Assembly: GCF_003073045.1 (NCBI RefSeq)
Contig: NC_037601.1
Coordinates: 21,798,150-21,862,149, forward strand
Reading direction: 5' to 3'
Length of the DNA stretch: 64,000 nucleotides
Origin: Pomacea canaliculata
Taxonomy: Eukaryota; Mollusca; Gastropoda; Architaenioglossa; Ampullariidae
Below the pieces are notes generated by a model, which was given only the letters and a program-made list of their open reading frames with translations, was not told the origin of the DNA and made no database searches. Both the position numbers and the translations under genes were made by a program. Below, piece after piece: positions 46,396 through 56,329 of the stretch (the first letter of the stretch is position 1; the number at the start of each line of letters is the position of its first letter).

Positions 46396-47099
46396 ATTTT
46401 TTTTTAGGGGGGAGGGGGAATTGAATGGTCGGAAGGAACATAAGATGTGTTGTGACAGTGGAAGTGTTCGGACTGTGGGTTCGGAAATTTGGAATTTGTT
46501 TTTTTTGTGCATGGACCAGCTGTGGAATGTGGCAAACATATCTCACATAAAATATAATAGAGAAGTCCGACATATTTTTGCCAAACACATCAACTTATCT
46601 ATTGTAATTTAACAGCATTGATGCTAGAAAGCTCTGACAAAATCAACTTTTTAAAAATATGTAACAATTTAACATCTACATGTCAGTCCAAATTTTAAAA
46701 TGACAACATGACGAGGACGATGTAGTTTAGCTTATAGTTTACTTATTTTATGAAAAAATAATGTATATTTAAAACAAACTTTACCACAGACAGTCACAAT
46801 AATGTCTGGGTTTACTGTCGTGTACCTTGCTGTATGTAGGTGTTAAATAATTTACTGTATCATTTGACACTTTGACACTAATGACCCAGCGTGTCTCTTC
46901 ACACCATTGAAATATCTGTTTCAATACAATTTGCTATAATTTATATCTGATATCTGATATCTGGCATCGACATTCTCTCAAGATACCGTTTTTATTTTTG
47001 CGTTTATTCTGAACTATACGTTTGTCTTTTCTTGGAGGTGTTTCTCAAATGTAAGTTTTATTCACTCCTTAAAGATTATCCTTTTCTCTTTTTCTCTTT
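46396..47099. other. Gene-free AT-rich spacer
   Basis: No gene is recognised. Confidence 0.45.
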
Positions 47100-47109
47100 C
47101 TCTCTCGCA

Positions 47110-47800
47110 CGCGCGCACACAGATGTGGGTCCCGCTCTACAGTCTGACAGAAGCGGGGGGCGAGGGCAAACTGCTCGCTGGTTTCCTCCGACAACGGACG
47201 AATAAGCTGCGGTAACCTAGTCAATGATTGCCAACTGGTGTGTGAAGGCGCCATCACTTTCATGCCACTTCTGGCGTGTCATTTTCCCGCGCACCACTTC
47301 TCTTTTGCCAGGGGAGGCTATTGAGGATGTTTGAGGCTGGGTGGGTGCACGGGAGTGGTACATCGGGGGACTCGGACCCGAGGTCGGCGGCGTTCGACGA
47401 GCTGCTGCAACTTTTGACGCCGCACAACAGTCCGACGTCAGGTCTGGTGCACGGGCTGACCGCCTCATTAGGCGCACCGTGTCGCCACGCGTCGCACGTG
47501 CACTGGAACGGTCCTCGCGCGGCACACTTGTTTGACTTGAGGTCCGCCCGCGGCCCACTGGGCCAAGGTGCAAGGCTCGGCAGCTAATCGCCGGCACTCC
47601 CCGACCTAATTGGTAACCGAACCCCTACCCCCTTCCGCTGATTGCTGCGCGCGCGTCTGATAGGTCACGTGGTGTGTCGACTGGTAAATCACCCATTTCT
47701 TCACCTTCTCAACTGGCGCTGCGATTGAACGCCGCATATTTTACGACCGGGTAGGTCGCCAGGCCCGTCACCACGGTCACGTGACTACCCTCGGGCAATC
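47110..47800 (+). other. GC-rich, CpG-containing island with possible exons
   Basis: The stretch is much richer in G+C and CpG than its AT-rich flanks and contains E-boxes (a GTCACGTGAC at 47776-47785 and CACGTG near 47664), so it may be a promoter. A candidate exon at about 47123-47212 follows a pyrimidine-rich ...CACACAG and reads MWVPLYSLTEAGGEGKLL before CTGCG|GTAACC. A second acceptor (TTTTGCCAG at about 47310) opens a 91-codon frame, but its phase does not match. Both strands are open here, as often happens in GC-rich sequence, so coding is unproven. Confidence 0.3.
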
Positions 47801-49230
47801 AACATTTAGCATTCTAATGTGATGCAAGCCAAGACTGCATCGATGTTAGCCAACTCTAAAATGTCTGGATCATCACTTCATCTGAGTTAGTGTCACTGAC
47901 ATTGTTCATTTAAAGTATTTTTATTTTTTATCCAGTTTTTCTTTCATTTTAAATGGAATTTTTTATGTTAGGATAATGCAAAAGTAAATGTATTAGTCAC
48001 CCCTTAGAATAAGGGTAGACTTCGTGTTCTGGAAGTTACTGCATATGGTCACTGGTTTGTGGCCTGTGGATAGGATTCTGCTTCCCCACCCCACCCCACT
48101 CTCCATCCTGCTCATTCTTTTCAGTAAAAATAAAAGTGGCTACCTGATTTATAAGGAGCTATTTAAAGCTTACAGATGTAAATGTGGCGGAGGGAAAGCT
48201 TTGATTCCGCTTTCCACGGGACGTACTCTAGACATGATGGGCCACTTCGGCCAGTAGGCTACAGGAGTCCATGCCAGTAAACTACTTCGCTCATTTATTC
48301 ATGTTTATCTGTTCACCCTGGCCATGCCTAGCATTATGCTAGCACATAACTAGCTTGGTTACGAGTGCTTGCGTTGCTCAGTACAAACTCAAGCCAAAGG
48401 CATGATAGACTAGCTGCTTGACTAGCCACTGTGTTTCCACATGTAATGTTCCATCAGGTAGTGTTTGTAAACATAAAGCCAGCCAGCTGTTCATGTGTTT
48501 GATGTGTGTCCAGATGGCCGCCTACAAGTGACCTCAGGTCGGTTATTTTGATGAGACTGATATTTTTCAAATTCTGATGTGATCTCACTTGTTTCGAAAT
48601 TCCTAAGAAGTGATCACTTGTCATGATGGTGAGAGTAGAAAAACAGTCTTCATATGAATGCTGACCCACAGTCCATCCCTTTCCACATTCTAGAATTTTA
48701 TGCGGTTACAAATCGAAAGGTGAATAATGATTTAGTTATTTATTTATTGGGCGTCATCACGGATTTCTTTTAATGTGATCTTGCTCTTTCTTACACACAC
48801 ATGCATGCACCCCTCCAGTGAGACTTGAAAGAGAGAGAGAGAACGCTTACTCCCTAGAACACACACACCCTCTCTCTCTCTCATCCACGCACGCACCCAC
48901 ACACACACAGTGGCCTATCTCTTCGGGGGCAAGCGAGGCCAGTCAGTTGGAGGTCTCGGTAAACTCAGACCCCTCTTTGTCTCCGCATCTCTGAAAGGTT
49001 TGTCACTGTCCTGGCCTGGTCTGCTGGGACAGCCAATCCCACGTCGACCATACATTATCTTCATCATCCAGCGGTCCTCTTCGACCCGCCGCCCTGCAGC
49101 CGCGGTAGCATCGTGGGTGATAGCGTTGTTTGTGAGGAGAGAAAGAATGTGTGTATATGTGCGTGTGATTGTGTGTGTGTGTTTGTTTGCTTGTTTGTTG
49201 TTTGTTTTTTTGTTTTGTTTTGTTTTTCCA
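47801..49230. other. Gene-poor stretch with CA/CT microsatellites
   Basis: (CA)n and (CT)n runs lie at about 48795-48910. Directly after, AG|TGGCCTATC opens a short frame (ISSGASEASQLEVS, stop at about 48995) that could be a terminal exon, but nothing upstream supports it. Confidence 0.35.
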
Positions 49231-49340
49231 GGAGAGGAGTCTTTCGATTTGCAATAAATAAAATTCTTTTACCAGCTTCATTACGAAAACGTGCTCACCA
49301 GACACCATTGTGGGCAATGCGAATCTGAGGATAATTTAAT
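49231..49340 (+). repeat. Dispersed 115 bp repeat, copy 2
   Basis: Homologous to 42763-42878 in the same orientation. It shares GGAGAGGAGT, TTTCGATTTGCAA, CATTGTGGGCAAT and GAGGATAATTTA-like blocks with small indels. Confidence 0.65.
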
Positions 49341-51590
49341 AGAGAGAAAAAGAGAGAGATAATCTAATCGGTGTGTGTGTGCGCGCGTGCAAAATGTACA
49401 TTTGGAAGACAGCGTAATGATAAAAATGAGAGAGAAGAAGGGGTGAATAGGAAAGCACTTACACACAAATAAACAAAATAAAACACGCGAGAGAATAAGT
49501 TTGCTGTGGACTCCATGTCTTGCATCTCTATTTTATTGGTACAATATCATCATCAATAATAATAAGTATAAAAAATAATAATAAAATTTATATTAATTAT
49601 TATTATTGAACAACAACAAAATAAAAAGCTTAGACACTAGACAAAGTAAGAATCGCCACTCTCACATTTTCATGATAATGGACTGATTTTTTTTTTAACC
49701 AAGAGCCTAGCATTACTTCAAAAGCTGTTGTTATTTACTGTTTTTATTTCACATCACTAGAAACTGTTGATTCTGGGAGAGCAAGATAGAGTTGTTTGTC
49801 TGCGAAATGACCACGTGATACTTCATGTAAACAAACACCGAAAACCAAGGTTAAATATAAAGGAAACAACTGCCACGTGACAGTTTGAATGACTTTTGTA
49901 CAACGGACAGGGCTGTGGGTCACGCGACGTCAGCACAAGGTTCGTTCGACAGAAGGAATGACGTCACAACACACAATGACGTCATGTATTTTTGCATCGT
50001 CAAAAGTAATAGAGTCAAGGTCAGGAAGCGTGCTGCAGCTCGAGCGGCACGTGATGCGCGGTATGTGGTGCGCTTGCCTCCCCTTGAGCCTCTGTCACTT
50101 GCCTCCCCTTGAGCCTCTGTCACTTGCCACTCTTGTGACCTGAGATTTAGTGCTTGGCACGACGCGCGGCTTATCTACCTGCTCACTCGTGTATACCTCT
50201 GCCGTCATCCCTTTGTTGTTTTCACTATTACGTCTTTCTTCTTTCTCTTTTAATCTTCCTTTTTTTCTTCTTATTCTTTTCTTTCTTTTCTTTATTTCCT
50301 TTCCTCCTTTCTTCTTAGCGTACATTCGTGCGTCTGTCAGTGTATCTCTTTCTTTTTTCGCTATCTCTGTCTGGTAAAGGTAGATAGAAAGGTGTCAGAG
50401 ACCGGAGCGAACTCTAAATCAAAAAAGGTTTTCACACATAATATCCTCAATATGAGCAGGTAGAGAAAAACAGAGATTGACGATCCAGAAAAATAGAAAG
50501 AAGGAGCGAGAGAGTGGGTGGATGGGGTGCGGTAGGCTGCTTGCGAGTGTAGATGACAGCGTAAATTTTCACACCTTTTGGCAGACACACCTGTTCCTGT
50601 CGCTTGTCAAGGGTTCTGTGCACTGAACCTTGCAACATGTGCTGACGCCTACAAACCAGAACATGAACTTGACATTGACTAATGGCATCCTTGACCCATC
50701 TGACGTCGGAAGTGTGCACATTCCACGACCCTGTGTACAGTATACCCTGCACTTTTGCCTTTTCGCCTTTGTTTTTGTTTACTCGTTGGCTTCCTTGCTA
50801 CAACCATTCCCGTTTCGAACCCAACATCAGTTTCCGTTTCCATTGTATGTCGACCCATCCAACCCGTAGTCTCCCGTGTCTGGATATACTAGAAGCAGAT
50901 GAAATGAAGAAGCCGACATCCGGGCACTGTGCAACGGAAGCAAACGCGCAGCATACTGGGAAGCCTCTGATTCTATCTCTTCTCAGTCTTAGAGACCAGC
51001 CAAAGTCAAACAAAACTAAGTTCAAAGGTCTAGTTGGGTGTACATTTTTTCCTGATGCCTGGGTAAGACTCAGTACAGGGTACTATTTCCCACAATCTGG
51101 GTCGTGACGTCATATGTGTACACAGAAGAGCCTCATTCACATATGACCCAGTTGTCCCATTGATGGATATGGCTGATCTTATTCATTGATATCTAATTCA
51201 TTGCTACACCATTCATTGTGTTGAAATACTCGCAGACCGACACTTCGTGTCTCAGGCCTACGTCACAGATGTTTGTAGGAATTTTTCTTGAGAACAGAAG
51301 GAGTGAAAGTAGTAGTTTACACTGAACGTTACCCAGGTATTAGAAACATCTCGCCCAACATCCCTCTTTGTGCTATGGGGAAACATACCTTCTATATACC
51401 AGTTATACCACGCAAGGTACACACATTTATACATGACAATTTAAGTTTAAAGAAAATGTAGTTACACTGGAATCCAATCAAAGTTGGGCAAATCAAATAC
51501 AAATGTCTTTCTCGCCGTCATGTGACCTCAGCAGTTCATTAGCACGTGAAGTTGGTGGTTAGGGCAAACGAGAGAAAACAAAACCAGACT
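49341..51590. other. Gene-poor stretch
   Basis: It contains AATAAT-rich and pyrimidine-rich tracts (about 50220-50310) and a short direct duplication of the GCCTCCCCTTGAGCCTCTGT type (about 50075-50122). The open frames at 50447-50752 and 50682-51107 overlap on opposite strands and have no exon support. Confidence 0.4.
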
Positions 51591-51797
51591 TCAAAAGCAT
51601 GTATCAATCAAATTGTCAACCGTACACTGCAGTCTATGCAAAAACTTATTAAATACATTTTTTACTAAAACAAGGATATCGGCCGGCAGCTCTTCCTTGC
51701 GATGTAAGTGTAGAAGCAGGACTGAAGTATCGTTGGAAGTCAGAGAAACATTGCAGTGTACTGCTGACGTCAAGCAATGTCTGTAAGACACAATAAC
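51591..51797 (-). CDS. Possible terminal exon, unidentified protein
   Basis: After the acceptor GTGTCTTACAG (about 51798) one frame reads through DTSVLLLHLHRKEELPADIL and VKNVFNKFLHR to a TGA at 51591. The alternating hydrophobic and charged residues look like a folded helical segment. No family is recognised and no upstream exon could be tied to it. Confidence 0.3.
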   Translation of the reverse strand, partial: VIVSYRHCLTSAVHCNVSLTSNDTSVLLLHLHRKEELPADILVLVKNVFNKFLHRLQCTVDNLIDTCF

Positions 51798-52070
51798 AAA
51801 CACGTTAATGCTTTGTACAAAGCCAGGATCGTGTGTTTTCACGAGCAAACCGTCGATGTCGCAGTTGAAGATGTGAAATATTTTCACGGGTGAGTCCCGT
51901 GCTGTGTCGTGGTGACCGTTAGCACGGACACCTCGTGTCGCGTAGTCACTGGGTCAGTGGAACTTATTCTCTCCCTTGTCTTGCTTGTGTCTTGCCGTCC
52001 ACACAAAGTCCTCGACATTATGGGATAGCAATTGTCATGAACTGTGGAGGGCCGGCCATCTTGTCACTTA

Positions 52071-52432
52071 TTTCTTGTTGGTGATCTTTGTAGGGTACTG
52101 TTGTCCGTTTTCGATGTCCTCCATTGACTGGGCAGGCAACTCTGACCACGCGTACAATGATGTCTGAAGGGGAGAGGATCGGGTAGGTTGTTGCCGTCTG
52201 TCTCTCCGATCTTGTTCACTCCATTGAGTATGACGTGTGTGTTCCTGGCAGTTGGAGGCACCTAGGGGGACAGTAGCAGGGTGTTCGTGGTCCGTCGTGT
52301 ACTAGTCATCTTCGTTAACAGCAGCCTCGTTGTCGATGACGTCACCGGTTCTGGGACGTGTGCGTCTCGGTTCAGCGGATTTGTTCATTGTAAACGCGAA
52401 CTTGACTTTTTCACGAACTTTAGACAGGTTGT
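52071..52432 (-). CDS. Possible coding segment: basic/acidic tail with an in-frame TAG
   Basis: One minus-strand frame reads VREKVKFAFTMNKSAEPRRT, TGDVIDNEAAVNEDD, a TAG at about 52307, then DHEHPATVPLGASNC and SELPAQSMEDIENGQQYPTK to a TAA near 52071. Except for the single TAG the frame is open for about 120 codons with disordered-tail composition, and the residues on both sides of the TAG look alike in character. It may be a cytoplasmic tail broken by one nonsense change, or two unrelated pieces. No family is recognised. Confidence 0.3.
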
Positions 52433-52440
52433 TTGCTAAC

Positions 52441-52513
52441 GGCTGTATAGCCTGGTGGTTAGAGACGAGGTCTGAAGACTGAAAGGTGGTGTGTTCAAAT
52501 CTGACAGTGACAA
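52441..52513 (+). repeat. tRNA-derived SINE head
   Basis: The sequence begins GGCTGTATAGCCTGGTGG, an A-box at the tRNA-like position 8, and carries GTGTTCAAATC at position 51, an excellent B-box with correct spacing. A short ACAAATAAAAAAAA stretch follows, and then the (GAGT)n array starts at 52524. This is the classic layout of a tRNA-derived SINE head with an A-rich/simple-repeat tail. The SINE body is missing, so it may be a simple SINE or a truncated one. Confidence 0.75.
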
Positions 52514-52523
52514 ATAAAAAAAA

Positions 52524-55500
52524 GAGTGAGTGAGTGAGTGAGTGAGTGAGTGAGTGAGTGAGTGAGTGAGTGAGTGAGTGAGTGAGTGAGTGAGTGAGTG
52601 AGTGAGTGAGTTGAGTGAGTGAGTGAGTGAGTGAGTGAGTGAGTGAGTGAGTGAGTGAGTGAGTGAGTGAGTGAGTGAGTGACGTGAGTGAGTGGTGAGT
52701 GAGTGAGTGAGTGAGTGAGTGAGTGAGTGAGTGAGTGAGTGAGTGAGTGAGTGAGTGAGTGAGTGAGTGAGTGAGTGAGTGAGTGAGTGAGTGAGTGAGT
52801 GAGTGAGTGAGTGAGTGAGTGAGTGAGTGAGTGAGTGAGTGAGTGAGTGAGTGAGTGAGTGAGTGAGTGAGTGAGTGAGTGAGTGAGTGAGTGATGAGTG
52901 AGTGATGAGTGAGTGAGTGAGTGAGTGAGTGAGTGAGTGAGTGAGTGAGTGAGTGAGTGAGTGAGTGAGTGAGTGAGTGAGTGAGTGAGTGAGTGAGTGA
53001 GTGAGTGAGTGAGTGAGTGAGTGAGTGAGTGAGTGAGTGAGTGAGTGAGTGAGTGAGTGAGTGAGTGAGTGAGTGAGTGAGTGAGTGAGTGAGTGAGTGA
53101 GTGAGTGAGTGAGTGAGTGAGTGAGTGAGTGAGTGAGTGAGTGAGTGAGTGAGTGAGTGAGTGAGTGAGTGAGTGAGTGAGTGAGTGAGTGAGTGAGTGA
53201 GTGAGTGAGTGAGTGAGTGAGTTGAGTGATGAGTGAGTGAGTGAGTGAGTGAGTGAGTGAGTGAGTGAGTGAGTGAGTGAGTGAGTGAGTGAGTGAGTGA
53301 GTGAGTGAGTGAGTGAGTGAGTGAGTGAGTGAGTGAGTGAGTGAGTGAGTGAGTGAGTGAGTGAGTGAGTGAGTGAGTGAGTGAGTGAGTGAGGAGTGAG
53401 TGAGTGAGTGAGTGAGTGAGTGAGTGAGTGAGTGAAGTGAGTGAGTGAGTGAGTGAGTGAGTGAGTGAGTGAGTGAGTGAGTGAGTGAGTGAGTGAGTGA
53501 GTGAGTGAGTGAGTGAGTGAGTGAGTGAGTGAGTGAGTGAGTGAGTGAGTGAGTGAGTGAGTGAGTGAGTGAGTGAGTGAGTGAGTGAGTGAGTGAGTGA
53601 GTGAGTGAGTGAGTGAGTGAGTGAGTGAGTGAGTGAGTGAGTGAGTGAGTGAGTGAGTGAGTGAGTGAGTGAGTGAGTGAGTGAGTGAGTGAGTGAGTGA
53701 TGAGTGAGTGAGTGAGTGAGTGAGTGAGTGAGTGAGTGAGTGAGTGAGTGAGTGAGTGAGTGAGTGAGTGAGTGAGTGAGTGAGTGAGTGAGTGAGTGAG
53801 TGAGTGAGTGAGTGAGTGAGTGAGTGAGTGAGTGAGTGAGTGAGTGAGTGAGTGAGTGAGTGAGTGAGTGAGTGAGTGAGTGAGTGAGTGAGTGAGTGAG
53901 TGAGTGAGTGAGTGAGTGAGTGAGTGAGTGAGTGAGTGAGTGAGTGAGTGAGTGAGTGAGTGAGTGAGTGAGTGAGTGAGTGAGTGAGTGAGTGAGTGAG
54001 TGAGTGAGTGAGTGAGTGAGTGAGTGAGTGAGTGAGTGAGTGAGTGAGTGAGTGAGTGAGTGAGTGAGTGAGTGAGTGAGTGAGTGAGTGAGTGAGTGAG
54101 TGAGTGAGTGAGTGAGTGAGTGAGTGAGTGAGTGAGTGAGTGGTGAGTGAGTGAGTGAGTGAGTGAGTGAGTGAGTGAGTGAGTGAGTGGTGAGTGAGTG
54201 AGTGAGTGAGTGAGTGAGTGAGTGAGTGAGTGAGTGAGTGAGTGAGTGAGTGAGTGAGTGAGTGAGTGAGTGAGTGAGTGAGTGAGTGAGTGAGTGAGTG
54301 AGTGAGTGAGTGAGTGAGTGAGTGAGTGAGTGAGTGAGTGAGTGAGTGAGTGAGTGAGTGAGTGAGTGAGTGAGTGAGTGAGTGAGTGAGTGAGTGAGTG
54401 AGTGAGTGAGTGAGTGAGTGAGTGAGTGAGTGAGTGAGTGAGTGAGTGAGTGAGTGAGTGAGTGAGTGAGTGAGTGAGTGAGTGAGTGAGTGAGTGAGTG
54501 AGTGAGTGAGTGAGTGAGTGAGTGAGTGAGTGAGTGAGTGAGTGAGTGAGTGAGTGAGTGAGTGAGTGAGTGAGTGAGTGAGTGAGTGAGTGAGTGAGTG
54601 AGTGAGTGAGTGAGTGAGTGAGTGAGTGAGTGAGTGAGTGAGTGAGTGAGTGAGTGAGTGAGTGAGTGAGTGAGTGAGTGAGTGAGTGAGTGAGTGAGTG
54701 AGTGAGTGAGTGAGTGAGTGAGTGAGTGAGTGAGTGAGTGAGTGAGTGAGTGAGTGAGTGAGTGAGTGAGTGAGTGAGTGAGTGAGTGAGTGAGTGAGTG
54801 AGTGAGTGAGTGAGTGAGTGAGTGAGTGAGTGAGTGAGTGAGTGAGTGAGTGAGTGAGTGAGTGAGTGAGTGAGTGAGTGAGTGAGTGAGTGAGTGAGTG
54901 AGTGAGTGAGTGAGTGAGTGAGTGAGTGAGTGAGTGAGTGAGTGAGTGAGTGAGTGAGTGAGTGAGTGAGTGAGTGAGTGAGTGAGTGAGTGAGTGAGTG
55001 AGTGAGTGAGTGAGTGAGTGAGTGAGTGAGTGAGTGAGTGAGTGAGTGAGTGAGTGAGTGAGTGAGTGAGTGAGTGAGTGAGTGAGTGAGTGAGTGAGTG
55101 AGTGAGTGAGTGAGTGAGTGAGTGAGTGAGTGAGTGAGTGAGTGAGTGAGTGAGTGAGTGAGTGAGTGAGTGAGTGAGTGAGTGAGTGAGTGAGTGAGTG
55201 AGTGAGTGAGTGAGTGAGTGAGTGAGTGAGTGAGTGAGTGAGTGAGTGAGTGAGTGAGTGAGTGAGTGAGTGAGTGAGTGAGTGAGTGAGTGAGTGAGTG
55301 AGTGAGTGAGTGAGTGAGTGAGTGAGTGAGTGAGTGAGTGAGGTGAGTGAGTGAGTGAGTGAGTGAGTGAGTGAGTGAGTGAGTGAGTGAGTGAGTGAGT
55401 GAGTGAGTGAGTGAGTGAGTGAGTGAGTGAGTGAGTGAGTGAGTGAGTGAGTGAGTGAGTGAGTGAGTGAGTGAGTGAGTGAGTGAGTGAGTGAGTGAGT

Positions 55501-55661
55501 GAGTGAGTGAGTGAGTGAGTGAGTGAGTGAGTGAGTGATGTGAGTGAGTGAGTGAGTGAGTGAGTGAGTGAGTGAGTGAGTGAGTGAGTGGTGAGTGAGT
55601 GAGTGAGTGAGTGAGTGAGTGATGGTGAGTGAGTGAGTGAGTGAGTGAGTGAGTGAGTGAG
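52524..55661 (+). repeat. 3.1 kb (GAGT)n tetranucleotide satellite
   Basis: About 780 units of GAGT run almost without interruption for 3.14 kb. About fifteen one- to three-base slips (for example near 52611, 52681, 52893, 53221, 53390, 53434, 53700, 54142, 54188, 55341, 55538, 55589 and 55621) are clustered toward the ends, leaving a perfect core of more than 1 kb (54200-55340). The minus strand is open in all three frames (Thr-His-Ser-Leu repeats), so the very long open frames here are artefacts of the repeat. Every unit on the plus strand contains GTGAGT, the consensus 5' splice site. Confidence 0.97.
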
Positions 55662-56021
55662 CGTGACGAGTAGTGAGCACACACACACCCACAGAAAAAC
55701 GGATAAAAAAATACACCTACGAGTACTCGTCAAAATAAATATAAACAACAGGGGACTGCCTCCCCGCAAAAGGTTACAAATAAAATACACACACAGCAGA
55801 GAAATACAAAGTGCACTGCGACACAGCCAGTCAAGTGTCTGCTCAAAGTGTTCTTAGAATCAGCGGAAACACCAGTCTTCTTCTCCTCCAGCTGGCCCCC
55901 TCCCTCTCGCGTCAGGTACGAGAGGTGGTAGGCCGCTGGTCACGTGAACCCCTGCTCGCCGGTCCTAACCTGGCTGCTCCACCTAAGGCTGGCCGCACAC
56001 CCGCGCAGCGAGGTCACGTGT

Positions 56022-56189
56022 TCACACGCCGATGAGATGACGTGGGTACAGGGTGGCTGGTTGACACAATGGCGGATGAGACGTCAACGACGAAGAACAC
56101 ATAGAGTATGTCAAATACGAGGAAGATGCGCAACACGAAGACGTTGCAAAATATGGCGAACATGTAGAACAGATAAAAGCCTGTAAAAA
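56022..56189 (-). CDS. Possible transmembrane exon, unidentified protein
   Basis: After a strong T-rich tract and TTTTACAG (about 56190) the minus strand reads FYLFYMFAIFCNVFVLRIFL, then VFDILYVFFVVDVSSAIV, two adjacent hydrophobic segments fit for membrane spanning. The frame runs to a TGA just before 56014; a donor is not obvious. It could belong to the same gene as the tail at 52071-52432, which would put the (GAGT)n array in its intron. That link is conjecture. Confidence 0.3.
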   Translation of the reverse strand, partial: FLQAFICSTCSPYFATSSCCASSSYLTYSMCSSSLTSHPPLCQPATLYPRHLIGV

Positions 56190-56297
56190 AAAAACAACAA
56201 AAAAAAAAACAATTCCTCCAATAAACAGGCAGCTCTTCCACAACTGCACAGTTTCTAAACACATATTCTAGCACACGTATATGCATGTGAACATTAC

Positions 56298-56329
56298 GAG
56301 TGAGTGAGTGAGTGAGTGAGTGAGTGAGT
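56298..56329 (+). repeat. Short (GAGT)n array
   Basis: Eight units in the same orientation as the large array 640 bp to the left. Confidence 0.9.

Noticed and set aside
50447..51107. Frames of 101 and 141 codons near 50.5-51.1 kb
   Set aside because: The minus one contains SWNVHTSDVR, faintly like a LINE endonuclease start, but no other LINE motif follows in order and no element ends were found.
52302..55790. Three overlapping frames of more than 1,000 codons with Thr-His-Ser-Leu repeats
   Set aside because: They are the automatic translation of the (CTCA)n strand of the satellite, open in all three frames. There is no promoter, signal or conserved flank.
56085..56120. Plus-strand ATGGCGGATGAGACG start resembling a housekeeping gene N-terminus
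   Set aside because: The frame stops after 11 codons with no donor. The minus-strand hydrophobic reading of the same bases is longer and follows a strong acceptor.
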